A stretch of DNA of 64,000 nt from Shimia sp965227725. GTDB taxonomy: Bacteria; Pseudomonadota; Alphaproteobacteria; Rhodobacterales; Rhodobacteraceae. Below the pieces are notes generated by a model. That model did no database searches. It was given only the letters and a program-made list of their open reading frames with translations, and had not been told where the DNA came from. The DNA lies in assembly GCF_965227725.1 (NCBI RefSeq), contig NZ_CBDDGH010000005.1:434001-498000 (forward strand), given 5' to 3'. The translations under genes were made by a program, and so were the position numbers. Shown piece by piece: positions 18,600-27,242 of the stretch (within the stretch, counting starts at the first letter, position 1; the number at the start of each line of letters is the position of its first letter).

Positions 18600-19859
18600 T
18601 TAGTCCAACACGGGGAAGCCATTCTTAGCGGCCCATTCGCGCCATTTTTCGACGTAGTCAGCGTAAGGTGCCAGTTGCTTTGGCCAATGGTCTGGTGGAG
18701 TGACGCTGTCACCTAACCTGACACCCATCCCAAAGATGGTTTCAATGTGCTTGTTGATTTCCTTAACTGAACTCAGATCTGTCAGTGAGACGGATGCTCC
18801 ACGAAAGTCCGAGTTTTCTAAAACCGTGGACGCAGTGAATTTGGTGCTTGTAATATAGCTCCCTCTTAAGTCTGCCCTGCTGAGATTTGTTCCGTCTAAA
18901 TCTGTTCTCAAAAGGCTAGAAAATTCCATATCGGCGGAAACCAAATCTGCACCACAAAGTCGGCAATCATGCAAAATTGCGCCTTGCATGTATGCTCCAA
19001 ACAGATCGGCGCCAGAAAAATCGAGCTCGGACAGATCCATTGACTGTAGGTTCGCATACTTTAGATTGATGTCCGCAGACTTAAGAAAGGCACCTTTAAT
19101 ACTCTTTATGCGACCAAGAACTTGCACCGCGTTTTGGATATCCGAACGAGGTACCCTCAGTTCCTTTTGCCACTCCTGTATTATGGCCAAATCTTCTGTT
19201 TTGGGTTTCATTCGGGGGGGGTGTTGATTTGAGAGCTCACGCACATAAACACTTAAGAGCCGCGAGACCCTTGTGGCCTCTGTCGGATCCTCGCGCACCA
19301 ACCCTTCAAGCTGGTCAATGGCGGCATTGCGGCGCACAATGTCGTCTTCCCAAAGCGTTTCGCGTTTGCAGCCAAACACTTTTGTTACCTGCCGCTGCGC
19401 ATGTAAGTCCGCCGCGGCTTCGGTGATCTTTTCGTTAAACAGCGCTGCTTTGGCAGTTTCAGTCTGTTCCTGCGTAAGCTTCAGGCGCAGTACCGTAAAG
19501 GGGAGCGCAACGACCGCACCCAAGGTTGCCGTCAAAGCAGCCAGTTGGATCAAGGGAAAGCGATTGGCTGCGAAATTCTCTGCAAAGAACAGTTGATGGC
19601 CGATCATGCCAATTGTGGCAACAAGCCCGGAAAACAGGCACAGTGCCAATACGGTCCAGAAAAATGCTACGATGGCAAACATGGCATCCGGCCAGTTTCC
19701 TGCACCCAATGCGGACTTAGGCTGAAGCGTCTTTGTGCCGTCGTCGCTGATGTCCCTGGGCAAAGCCATGTAGATCATCGCTGACAGGAGCACGATCCCG
19801 ACCAAAAGGGTGAGGGTCCAAAACACCTCTGGGGGGATGGGTAAGATGATCGTCGTCAT
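18600..19859 (-). CDS. Membrane-anchored pentapeptide-repeat protein
   Basis: The 419-residue protein has hydrophobic segments near the N terminus (about 10-32, 58-80 and 98-118) and then a helical region. From roughly residue 245 to 370 it carries a run of A(D/N)LXX-type pentapeptide repeats such as LKSADINLKYANLQSMDLSELDF, read in five-residue steps, which fold as a right-handed quadrilateral beta helix. Proteins of this design are common in marine alphaproteobacteria and mostly uncharacterised; some soluble relatives mimic DNA and protect gyrase, but nothing supports that here. The gene is moderately AT-richer than its neighbours. Confidence 0.78.
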   Translation of the reverse strand: MTTIILPIPPEVFWTLTLLVGIVLLSAMIYMALPRDISDDGTKTLQPKSALGAGNWPDAMFAIVAFFWTVLALCLFSGLVATIGMIGHQLFFAENFAANRFPLIQLAALTATLGAVVALPFTVLRLKLTQEQTETAKAALFNEKITEAAADLHAQRQVTKVFGCKRETLWEDDIVRRNAAIDQLEGLVREDPTEATRVSRLLSVYVRELSNQHPPRMKPKTEDLAIIQEWQKELRVPRSDIQNAVQVLGRIKSIKGAFLKSADINLKYANLQSMDLSELDFSGADLFGAYMQGAILHDCRLCGADLVSADMEFSSLLRTDLDGTNLSRADLRGSYITSTKFTASTVLENSDFRGASVSLTDLSSVKEINKHIETIFGMGVRLGDSVTPPDHWPKQLAPYADYVEKWREWAAKNGFPVLD

Positions 19860-20042
19860 GCCTGCCTCTGCTTATAATGCATTTTCACACTAGAGTTGCG
19901 CCAATCACACGTCCACCCGACAAACGGCAGTGATGCATTCCGCATTTCCCATCATCTCGCCTTGCATGTGCCGCCAAGCCCACATAGGTTCCCTGCGACT
20001 TTGCGGGGCAACGCCTCGCCTGAATTCAGAGGACATAGACAC

Positions 20043-20327
20043 ATGCAAGAACTCGGCCAGTTTCTGCCGCTCATCCTGATCTTCGCGATCATGTATTTTC
20101 TGCTCATCCGCCCGCAGCAGAAGAAAGTTAAAGAGCATCAGGCCATGGTGGCTGGGGTGCGCCGTGGGGATCAGATCGTGACCCAGGGCGGGCTGATCGG
20201 CAAAGTGTCCAAGGTCAAGGACGACAATGAAGTTGAAGTCGAACTGGCTGAAAACGTGAAAGTCCGTGTGGTGAAATCCACCATCGCGCAGGTGCTGGCG
20301 AAGACCGAAGCGGCCAAAGCCGAATAA
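20043..20327 (+). CDS. yajC: Preprotein translocase subunit YajC
   Basis: The 94-residue protein has one N-terminal TM helix (about 6-22, FLPLILIFAIMYFLLIRPQ) with the diagnostic RPQQKK junction, then a small beta-rich cytoplasmic domain (GDQIVTQGGLIGKVSKV). The reading frame runs on upstream, but the ATG at 20043 begins the family homology. YajC associates with SecDF, encoded directly downstream, and with AcrB-type pumps in some bacteria. Confidence 0.95.
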   Translation: MQELGQFLPLILIFAIMYFLLIRPQQKKVKEHQAMVAGVRRGDQIVTQGGLIGKVSKVKDDNEVEVELAENVKVRVVKSTIAQVLAKTEAAKAE

Positions 20328-20369
20328 ACCCGCGCACTTATAAAAGACACGACCAACAGGGCTGCAAAC

Positions 20370-22031
20370 ATGCTGCAAATCGACCTTTGGAAACGGGTCC
20401 TGATCTGGCTCACCTGCGCGGTGGGCCTGCTCTTGGCCACGCCAAATGCCTTTTATCCGAAGGTTGAGGCCCATAATGACGCGCTCGCCGCTATGGAATT
20501 CGGCGAGCTAAATGACGAGCTTGAGGAGGCGGTCGCGGCGTGGCCGTCGTTCATGCCAAGCCGTCTGGTGAACCTTGGTCTGGATTTGCGCGGAGGTGCG
20601 CATCTTCTGGCGGAAGTGAAGGTTCAGGACGTTTATGAAAGCCGCATGAAAGCGATGTGGCCTGAGGTGCGCGACCTGTTGCGCGGCGAGCGGGCCACCA
20701 TCGGCACCATCCGTCTGCAGCCTTCGCCTGTGGACGAGCTGCGTGTAAAAATCTCCAAGCCTGAAGCCATTCAGGAAGCCGCTACGCTGGTGCGTGGCCT
20801 GTCTCGTCCGGTGACATCGATCACCGGGGCAGGGGCTTCTGACATTGTGGTGCGCACCGATGGTGACACCATCGTTGTGACCCTTTCTGATGCGGAAAAA
20901 CTCGCCACAGACGAGCGCACCGTGCAGCAGGCGCTGGAAATCATCCGCCGCCGGATTGACGAAGTGGGCACACGTGAGCCGACCATTCAGCGTCAGGGTG
21001 CGGATCGTATCCTCATTCAGGTGCCCGGCATTGGCTCCGCTTCAGAGCTGAAAGACATCATTGGCACCACCGCACAGCTGACATTTAACCCGGTTGTGGG
21101 CCGTGTCTCTGATCCGGACGCCCCTGCGGGCGTGGGCAACGAGGTGCTGCCATCGCTGGATGAAGAGGGCGTTTACTACATCGTGGAAAGCGCGCCTGTT
21201 GTGACCGGCGAAGAGCTGGTGGATGCACAGCCAAGCTTTGACCAGAACAACCGGCCCGCTGTTTCTTTCCGCTTCAACCCGACCGGAGCACGTAAATTTG
21301 GCAACTACACTGCGGACAACATCGGCAGCCCGTTTGCCATTGTGCTTGATAACGAAGTGATCTCCGCGCCGGTCATTCAGGCCCATATCGCGGGCGGCTC
21401 CGGCATCATCACCGGGCGCTTTACTGTGGAAGAAAGCACCAACCTCGCCGTGCTGCTGCGCGCAGGCGCGCTGCCGGCTGGTCTGGAATTCCTCGAAGAA
21501 CGCACCATTGGCCCAGAGCTTGGCCAAGACAGCATCGAGGCAGGCCGCATCGCCTGTATCGTCGCTTTTGTCGCCGTGCTGGTCTTTATGTTCTTGAGCT
21601 ACGGCACCTTTGGTCTGTTTGCCAATATCGCGCTGATCATCAACGTCGGCCTGATCTTTGGTCTGCTGAGCCTGATTGGTGCCACGCTGACCCTGCCGGG
21701 CATTGCCGGGATCGTGCTGACCATCGGTATGGCGGTGGACGCCAACGTGCTGGTGTTTGAGCGCATCCGCGAGGAGCTGAAATCGGCCAAAGGCCCGGCC
21801 CGCGCGATCGAGCTTGGCTATGAAAAGGCGCTTTCGGCCATTCTGGACGCGAACATCACCACATTCATCACTGCTGTGATCCTCTTTGCCGTGGGCTCCG
21901 GCCCGGTACGCGGCTTTGCCATCACGCTGGGGCTTGGCATTCTCACCTCTGTCTTCACCGCGATCTTTGTGACGCGTGTGATGATCGTGATGTGGTTTGA
22001 GCGCCGCCGTCCCAAGACAATCGAGGTATAA
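20370..22031 (+). CDS. secD: Protein translocase subunit SecD
   Basis: The 553-residue membrane protein starts with a TM helix, has a large periplasmic P1 region (about 40-370, containing the conserved DLRGG at 69-73), and ends with five TM helices including the conserved GLELF-type proton-path region (TLPGIAGIVLTIGMAVDANVLVFERIREE). SecD with SecF uses the proton motive force to pull translocated proteins across the inner membrane. It lies 42 bases after yajC and 3 bases before secF. Confidence 0.97.
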   Translation: MLQIDLWKRVLIWLTCAVGLLLATPNAFYPKVEAHNDALAAMEFGELNDELEEAVAAWPSFMPSRLVNLGLDLRGGAHLLAEVKVQDVYESRMKAMWPEVRDLLRGERATIGTIRLQPSPVDELRVKISKPEAIQEAATLVRGLSRPVTSITGAGASDIVVRTDGDTIVVTLSDAEKLATDERTVQQALEIIRRRIDEVGTREPTIQRQGADRILIQVPGIGSASELKDIIGTTAQLTFNPVVGRVSDPDAPAGVGNEVLPSLDEEGVYYIVESAPVVTGEELVDAQPSFDQNNRPAVSFRFNPTGARKFGNYTADNIGSPFAIVLDNEVISAPVIQAHIAGGSGIITGRFTVEESTNLAVLLRAGALPAGLEFLEERTIGPELGQDSIEAGRIACIVAFVAVLVFMFLSYGTFGLFANIALIINVGLIFGLLSLIGATLTLPGIAGIVLTIGMAVDANVLVFERIREELKSAKGPARAIELGYEKALSAILDANITTFITAVILFAVGSGPVRGFAITLGLGILTSVFTAIFVTRVMIVMWFERRRPKTIEV

Positions 22032-22034
22032 GCC

Positions 22035-22928
22035 ATGCGTTTGAGACTGGTTCCCCAAGAAACCAAATGGGATTTCTTCTCGCGTCCAACCCTGTGGCTG
22101 GGCATTTCCAGTGCGCTGATGGTGGCGGCTCTGGTGAGCTTTTTCATTCAGGGGCTGAATTTCGGCATCGACTTCCGGGGTGGCACAACCATCCGCACCG
22201 AGAGTGCGCAGGAAGTGGTTGTTGGTGACTACCGCGAGGCGCTGGTGCCGCTGGAGCTGGGCGATATCTCGATCACCGAGGTGTTTGACCCGACCTTTGA
22301 CGAAGATCAGCATGTGACCATGATCCGCATTCAGGCCCAGGAGGGCGAAGAGGCGGTGACGGCGGATGTGATCGAGCGCGTTGAGGCACAGCTGAAAACC
22401 GTGGTGTCTGACATCAAGTTTGTGTCCGTTGAATCGGTTGGCCCTAAGGTCTCCGGCGAGCTGATCAAAACAGCGGCGATTGCGGTGCTGTTGGCCATTG
22501 GCGCGGTTCTGATCTACATCTGGCTGCGCTTTGAATGGCAGTTTGCCTTGGGCGCTGTGGCCGCGCTTGTGCACGATGTGGTGCTGACCATTGGGGTCTT
22601 CTCCGAACTTCAGATCAAGTTTGACCTCGCCATCATCGCGGCCCTGTTGACCATCGTGGGTTACTCACTGAACGACACCGTGGTTGTGTTTGACCGCGTT
22701 CGCGAAAACCTGCGCAAGTACAAGAAGATGGAGCTGAAAGAGGTGCTCAACATCTCCATCAACGAGACCCTGAGCCGGACCATGATGACCTCTGTCACCA
22801 CGCTGCTGGCGCTGATCTCTCTGTTTGTGCTGGGTGGCGATGTGATCCGGGGTTTCGTCTTTGCGATGATCTGGGGTGTGATTGTCGGGACATACAGCTC
22901 GATCTTTATCGCCTCTGCCGTGCTCTGA
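22035..22928 (+). CDS. secF: Protein translocase subunit SecF, apparently frameshifted near its C terminus
   Basis: The 297-residue product carries the SecF hallmarks: NFGIDFRGGT near 46-55, and the membrane domain with VGYSLNDTVVVFDRVREN and TLSRTMMTSVTT. Translation stops at 22926-22928 just after the last TM helix (SSIFIASAVL). One base out of phase, the sequence continues without interruption for 24 codons (KLGVKRDWSKP...NQFANIDA) to a TGA at 23000-23002. That is the kind of hydrophilic tail expected for alphaproteobacterial SecF. A missing C in CTC(C)TG at about 22925 would explain it. The core is intact, so the protein may still work. A sequencing error is equally possible. Confidence 0.93.
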   Translation: MRLRLVPQETKWDFFSRPTLWLGISSALMVAALVSFFIQGLNFGIDFRGGTTIRTESAQEVVVGDYREALVPLELGDISITEVFDPTFDEDQHVTMIRIQAQEGEEAVTADVIERVEAQLKTVVSDIKFVSVESVGPKVSGELIKTAAIAVLLAIGAVLIYIWLRFEWQFALGAVAALVHDVVLTIGVFSELQIKFDLAIIAALLTIVGYSLNDTVVVFDRVRENLRKYKKMELKEVLNISINETLSRTMMTSVTTLLALISLFVLGGDVIRGFVFAMIWGVIVGTYSSIFIASAVL

Positions 22929-22994
22929 AGCTTGGTGTGAAGCGCGACTGGTCCAAACCGGACAACACCGCTGGCAACCAATTCGCCAATATTG

Positions 22995-23762
22995 ATGCCT
23001 GACATACTGACCCAGGCCCTCGCTCTTGACGGGTTGGCCTGGGTCGCCGCTGCCGCCTTTGTTGCAGGCATTGTGCGCGGGTTTGCCGGATTTGGCACCG
23101 CTCTGATTTACCTCCCCATCGCCGCGCAAGTCATGCCGCCTCTCTGGGCGATCATCACGCTGGCGGGCATGGATATCCTCGCACCTGCTGTTCACATCCC
23201 TGCCGCGCTGCGCAATGGGCACCGCCGGGATCTTCTGCGTCTGATGATTGGCGTGGTGTTGCTTATGCCTGCCGGGCTCTGGCTGCTGGAGCGCACAGAG
23301 CCTGATGTGTACCGCTATCTGGTCTCGCTCTTGTCGCTCGCCATGCTGGTCGTCCTGCTGACCGGGTTTCGCTATCGCGGCGCTGTCACGGCCCCCATGG
23401 TCTATGGCATCGGCGGAGCCGGTGGATTGCTGGGTGGTGCTGCCGGGCTGCCGGGACCGCCGGTGATCATGTTCTACATGGCCAGCCCGCATGGCCCCAC
23501 AGTGATCCGCGCCAACACCAATGCCTATCTGTTTTTCTACGACATCCTGCTTGTGGTGGTGCTGATCTGCCTGAGCCGGTTTGAGGCCGCGCCCTTTGTG
23601 CTGGGCATCCTGCTGTCGCTGCCGGCGATGGCTGGCAATCTTTTGGGAGGCTGGCTCTTTGATCCGCGCCATGAGAAACTTTACCGGGCTGTGGCCTATC
23701 TGATTATCGCTGCCGCTGCCCTGTCCGGTTTGCCGTTCTTGAACGCGGGCGGGGGGCATTAG
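22995..23762 (+). CDS. Sulfite exporter TauE/SafE family membrane protein
   Basis: The 255-residue polytopic protein has about eight hydrophobic helices arranged as two repeats. The TauE/SafE motif GFAGFGTALIYLP lies at the start of the first repeat, and GGAGGLLGGAAGLPGPPVIMFY starts the second. Members export sulfite or organosulfur anions or are of unknown substrate. The ATG at 22995 overlaps the end of the restored secF frame, so translational coupling with secF is likely. A TTG lies one codon upstream but is not preferred. Confidence 0.88.
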   Translation: MPDILTQALALDGLAWVAAAAFVAGIVRGFAGFGTALIYLPIAAQVMPPLWAIITLAGMDILAPAVHIPAALRNGHRRDLLRLMIGVVLLMPAGLWLLERTEPDVYRYLVSLLSLAMLVVLLTGFRYRGAVTAPMVYGIGGAGGLLGGAAGLPGPPVIMFYMASPHGPTVIRANTNAYLFFYDILLVVVLICLSRFEAAPFVLGILLSLPAMAGNLLGGWLFDPRHEKLYRAVAYLIIAAAALSGLPFLNAGGGH

Positions 23763-23774
23763 GAGGAGAAGATC

Positions 23775-24128
23775 ATGCAAATGACAGAAGTGACCTATGC
23801 GGACGCCATCCCGATAGACAGCTATGGCCCCGGGTTCTTCCGCATCGGCGGAGAGGTGATCGAAGGCGGGGCTGTGATCCATGCCAAAGGCGCGCGCAGC
23901 TGGGCAGGCTATGAGGATGCGCAGGCGGTGTTGGCGCTGGCGGAAGAGATCGATTTCATCCTGATGGGCACGGGACCCGACATGGCACCGGTTCCAGCCG
24001 CCTTTCGCGAAACGCTGGAAGCGGCGGGCATCGGCGTGGAACCGATGGCTTCACCGTCGGCCTGTCGGACCTACAATGTTCTGGTGAGCGAAGGACGCCG
24101 TGTTGCGGCCGTCCTCCTGCCGGTCTGA
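23775..24128 (+). CDS. Mth938-like domain protein (DUF498)
   Basis: This 117-residue protein has the compact alpha/beta Mth938 fold signature: YGPGFFRIGGE near the N terminus, then ILMGTGPDMAPVPAAFRETLEAAGIGVEPMASPSACRTYNVLVSEGRRVAAVLLPV. Related proteins include human NDUFAF3, a complex I assembly factor, so a role in respiratory complex assembly is plausible but not shown. A good AGGAGAAG site precedes it. It links the secDF and ccm gene groups, a neighbourhood I associate with Rhodobacteraceae. Confidence 0.88.
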   Translation: MQMTEVTYADAIPIDSYGPGFFRIGGEVIEGGAVIHAKGARSWAGYEDAQAVLALAEEIDFILMGTGPDMAPVPAAFRETLEAAGIGVEPMASPSACRTYNVLVSEGRRVAAVLLPV

Positions 24129-24253
24129 GGGCCGCGGCGGGGCGTGCAACGTACGGTGCGTTTACATCTGCGCTGAGTGCGGGAACCGAAACCAACACCA
24201 CCGCGATACAGCCGCAATACCGACGCGATACAGACGGGCGATTTTGGCTGCGT

Positions 24254-24271
24254 CAAAAGGTTACTCTTTTG
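24254..24271. promoter_or_regulatory. Inverted repeat upstream of ccmA
   Basis: CAAAAG-gttact-CTTTTG is a perfect 6-base inverted repeat 32 bases before the ccmA ATG, within a 174-base gap. Two copies of CGCGATACAG lie further upstream (from about 24201). The gap probably holds the ccm promoter, and this dyad may be its operator. Confidence 0.35.
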
Positions 24272-24302
24272 CCATCGCAGAAAAGCGGTTAGATGCAGCG
24301 TC

Positions 24303-24923
24303 ATGACTTTGCGCGTAAAAGATGTCAGCGTGGCGCGTGGTGGCGTGGCCGTTCTGGAAGGGCTGTCCTTTGAGGTGGCACCCGGCAAGGGGCTGATTCT
24401 GAAAGGTCCCAATGGCGTGGGGAAGACAACGCTTTTGCGCACGGTGGCCGGGTTGCAGCCCCCCTTCAAAGGCACCGTTGAAGCGCCCGAAGAAAGCATC
24501 GCCTATGCGGCCCACAGCGATGGTTTGAAGGCCATGCTGACGGTTGAGGAAAACCTCAGGTTCTGGGCGGAAGTCTTTGGTAAGTCAGACATTTCCGCCG
24601 CCATCGAAGGGTTTGATCTGGTCGAGTTGCAAGGCCGTCTCGCAGGCAGCCTGTCGGCTGGTCAAAAGCGCCGCCTCGGGCTGGCGCGCCTGTTGGTGAC
24701 AGGGCGTCCGATCTGGATTTTGGATGAGCCCACCGTGTCTCTGGACACCGCCTCTGTGGCGCTGTTTGCCAAGGCGGTGGAGCGGCATTTGGCCAGCGGC
24801 GGCAGCGCGCTATTGGCGACACACATCAATCTTGGCCTGTCCGTGGACGTGCTTGATGTCGGCCCGTTCCGCGCAACTGCGTTTGAGGGCGCTATTGCAG
24901 GCTATGATGAGGCCTTCTTATGA
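24303..24923 (+). CDS. ccmA: Cytochrome c biogenesis ATP-binding protein CcmA
   Basis: The 206-residue ABC ATPase has Walker A GPNGVGKTT at 35-43, signature SLSAGQKRR, Walker B IWILDEP and an H-loop ATHI. It powers the CcmABCD complex that releases holo-CcmE loaded with haem for cytochrome c maturation. The frame extends upstream of 24303, but the ATG there begins the conserved sequence. It overlaps ccmB by 4 bases (ATGA). Confidence 0.95.
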   Translation: MTLRVKDVSVARGGVAVLEGLSFEVAPGKGLILKGPNGVGKTTLLRTVAGLQPPFKGTVEAPEESIAYAAHSDGLKAMLTVEENLRFWAEVFGKSDISAAIEGFDLVELQGRLAGSLSAGQKRRLGLARLLVTGRPIWILDEPTVSLDTASVALFAKAVERHLASGGSALLATHINLGLSVDVLDVGPFRATAFEGAIAGYDEAFL

Positions 24924-25576
24924 GAGCACTTCTCCTGCGGGATCTGAAACTGGCCTTCCGCGCCGGTGGCGGCTTTGGCCTTGGCATCGCTTTTTTCCTT
25001 ATTGTTGTGATACTTGTGCCGTTCTCTGTTGGCCCGGAAAGTGGTCTTTTGACCAAGATTGCCCCCGGTATTCTTTGGCTTGGCGCGCTGCTGGCGTGCC
25101 TACTGTCCCTTGACCGTATTCTGGCGCTTGACTGGGAAGACGGCACTTTGGATCTGGTGGCCACATCACCTTTGCCGCTTGAGGCTGTGGTCTCCGTCAA
25201 AGCGCTGGCACATTGGCTCACCACAGGGGTTCCGCTTGTGGTGGCTGCGCCGCTCTTTGGGGTGCTGCTGAACCTGCCACCACAAGGATACGTCTGGCTT
25301 GTCACATCGCTGGCTTTGGGCACGCCAGCCTTGAGTGTAATCGGCACCTTTGGCGCAGCGCTGACGGTGGGTATCAAACGCGGGGGGCTGCTGCTTTCTC
25401 TTTTGATTTTGCCACTTTACGTGCCAACCCTGATCTTTGGTGCAGAGCTGGCGCGCCGGGGCGCTGAGGGGCAGGCCGTGACCACACCGCTGTTGATGCT
25501 GGCGGGGATCACCTTTGGTGTCATCGCGCTTTTGCCTTTTGCCAGTGCGGCAGTATTGCGTGTTAATCTGAGATAG
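24920..25576 (+). CDS. ccmB: Haem exporter membrane protein CcmB
   Basis: The 218-residue protein has six hydrophobic segments. Its N terminus (LLLRDLKLAFRAGGGFGLGIAFFLIVV) and GPESGLL...LWLGALLACLLSLDRI region are characteristic of CcmB, the permease-like partner of CcmA. It is encoded by the second gene of the ccm cluster; 90 bases separate it from ccmC. Confidence 0.95.
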   Translation: MRALLLRDLKLAFRAGGGFGLGIAFFLIVVILVPFSVGPESGLLTKIAPGILWLGALLACLLSLDRILALDWEDGTLDLVATSPLPLEAVVSVKALAHWLTTGVPLVVAAPLFGVLLNLPPQGYVWLVTSLALGTPALSVIGTFGAALTVGIKRGGLLLSLLILPLYVPTLIFGAELARRGAEGQAVTTPLLMLAGITFGVIALLPFASAAVLRVNLR

Positions 25577-25666
25577 CGCTTAGGGTATTTAATCCATATC
25601 AAAGCACCTGTGATGCTCTCATGGAAGTGAGGTGCAAAACTCGGCACAGAAAGTTAGGACGACCTC

Positions 25667-26419
25667 ATGGGATCGATCTGGGAATATGCCAATCCGGTGA
25701 AATTCAGCCAAACCGTTTCGCGGTTTTTGGCACCTGTTGCCATCGTGGCTGGCGCCTGTCTGGTGATTGGCCTGATCTGGGGCTTTTTCTTTACGCCGGA
25801 TGACTTTCGCCAAGGCTCCACCGTGAAGATCATCTATCTGCATGTGCCCTCAGCACTGATGGCGATCAACGCCTGGTTCATGATGCTGGTCACCTCGCTG
25901 ATCTGGCTGGTGCGCCGCCACCACGTAAGCGCCCTTGCGGCCAAGGCGGCAGCGCCTATTGGCATGGTCATGACGGTGATTGCATTGCTGACCGGAGCGA
26001 TCTGGGGGCAGCCGATGTGGGGCACATGGTGGGCCTGGGATCCGCGCCTGACCTCTTTCCTCATCCTGTTTCTGTTTTATCTAGGCTATATCGCCCTTTG
26101 GGAGGCGATTGATGATCCTGACACCGCCGCAGATCTGACGTCTGTCCTGTGCATTGTGGGATCGGTTTTTGCCGTGCTCAGCCGGTACGCTGTGAACTTC
26201 TGGAACCAGGGTTTGCATCAGGGGGCGTCGTTTGCGCGGGTTGAGGCGGTCACGGGGGCGGACACCACGGAGAAGGTCTCCAACGTCTTCTTTTATCCGC
26301 TGCTGATGTGCATCGCCGGGTTTGTTTTGCTGTTTGTTGCGCTGGTGCTGCTGCGCACGCGCACGGAAATTCACAAGCGCCGCACACGCGCGCTTTTGGC
26401 ACGGGAGCGCTTGGCATGA
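25667..26419 (+). CDS. ccmC: Haem-handling protein CcmC
   Basis: The 250-residue protein has six TM helices and the tryptophan-rich WGTWWAWDPRLT motif at about 116-127 that contacts haem, flanked by the conserved histidines in YLHVPSA and in NQGLHQGASF. CcmC passes haem to the chaperone CcmE in the periplasm. Its stop overlaps the ccmD start (ATGA). Confidence 0.96.
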   Translation: MGSIWEYANPVKFSQTVSRFLAPVAIVAGACLVIGLIWGFFFTPDDFRQGSTVKIIYLHVPSALMAINAWFMMLVTSLIWLVRRHHVSALAAKAAAPIGMVMTVIALLTGAIWGQPMWGTWWAWDPRLTSFLILFLFYLGYIALWEAIDDPDTAADLTSVLCIVGSVFAVLSRYAVNFWNQGLHQGASFARVEAVTGADTTEKVSNVFFYPLLMCIAGFVLLFVALVLLRTRTEIHKRRTRALLARERLA

Positions 26420-26574
26420 TGCCGGACCTTGGAAAATACGCTGACACGGTGCTGTCGTCTTATGCGGTTTCACTGCTGTTGATTGCCGGTCTTGTGTGGC
26501 TCAGCATCCGTGCGGCTCGCAAAGCCCGCGCGGATCTGGATCAGGTGGAGGCGCGTCGCAATGAGCGCTCGTAA
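26416..26574 (+). CDS. ccmD: Small membrane protein CcmD
   Basis: The 52-residue protein has one TM helix (about 13-31, SYAVSLLLIAGLVWLSIRAARKAR) and a charged C-terminal tail, matching CcmD in size, topology and position. It stabilises the CcmABC-CcmE assembly. The start overlaps the ccmC stop, and the gene overlaps ccmG by 14 bases. Confidence 0.93.
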   Translation: MMPDLGKYADTVLSSYAVSLLLIAGLVWLSIRAARKARADLDQVEARRNERS

Positions 26575-27100
26575 AGTATCCCCACTGATGTTTTTGCCGC
26601 CCCTGCTGTTTGCGGGGCTTGCGGCGCTCTTCCTGATCGGGATGCAACGCCAGAACCCTGATGAGCTGCCAAGTGCATTGGTGGGCCAGCAGGCGCCCTC
26701 TGCAGAAATGACGCCGCTGGGCGACAAGCCCATGTGGGATGACGCGGCGCTGCGCAGTGGCAAGCCAACTCTGGTGAACTTCTGGGCCAGCTGGTGCGGC
26801 CCATGCCGGGTGGAACATCCCAACCTGGAACAGCTCCAGTCCGAAGGGCTCACCATCCTTGGTGCGAACTATAAGGATGTACAGGGCAACGCCTTGTCTT
26901 TCCTGAATGAACTGGGGGACCCCTATGAGGCGGTTGGGGCGGACACGGCGGGTCGTATGGCTCTGAACTGGGGTGTCTACGGCGTGCCGGAGACCTATCT
27001 GATTGATGGGCAGGGCAATGTGGTGCTGCGAATTGCAGGGCCGGTCACTCAGCGCGAGTTGGACGAGCGTCTGCGGCCCGCGCTGGACAGTTTGAAGTAA
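26561..27100 (+). CDS. ccmG: Periplasmic thiol:disulfide oxidoreductase CcmG/DsbE
   Basis: The 179-residue thioredoxin-fold protein has an N-terminal signal anchor (about 9-26) and the redox motif WCGPC with C79 and C82. The cis-proline region GVYGVPETYLIDGQG typical of CcmG/DsbE is also present. It reduces apocytochrome c cysteines before haem attachment. The ATG at 26561 lies inside the end of ccmD; an earlier in-frame start would lose the signal anchor. This is the last ccm gene of the cluster; ccmE and ccmF/H are not in the window. Confidence 0.95.
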   Translation: MSARKVSPLMFLPPLLFAGLAALFLIGMQRQNPDELPSALVGQQAPSAEMTPLGDKPMWDDAALRSGKPTLVNFWASWCGPCRVEHPNLEQLQSEGLTILGANYKDVQGNALSFLNELGDPYEAVGADTAGRMALNWGVYGVPETYLIDGQGNVVLRIAGPVTQRELDERLRPALDSLK

Positions 27101-27124
27101 TCACTCAGTCCAAAAACTTTTGAG

Positions 27125-27153
27125 AAAGCCCACGCCAGACCGGTGTGGGCTTT
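27125..27153 (+). terminator. Terminator of the sec/ccm block
   Basis: A 12-base stem AAAGCCCACGCC/GGTGTGGGCTTT with one wobble closes a 5-base loop, followed by GCTCGTTTT. It begins 25 bases after the ccmG stop. Confidence 0.82.
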
Positions 27154-27242
27154 GCTCGTTTTGGGGCGTCATTTGGAGATCACATCAATCTGGTCTACCA
27201 AAGAAGAGATTGTTTTGAGTGATTTCTTGTGGAGTAAGCGTG

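Noticed and set aside
21042..22574. Minus-strand open frame opposite secD/secF, 510 codons
   Set aside because: Composition (His, Gln, Asp-rich) is that of an antisense shadow, and it spans two real genes.
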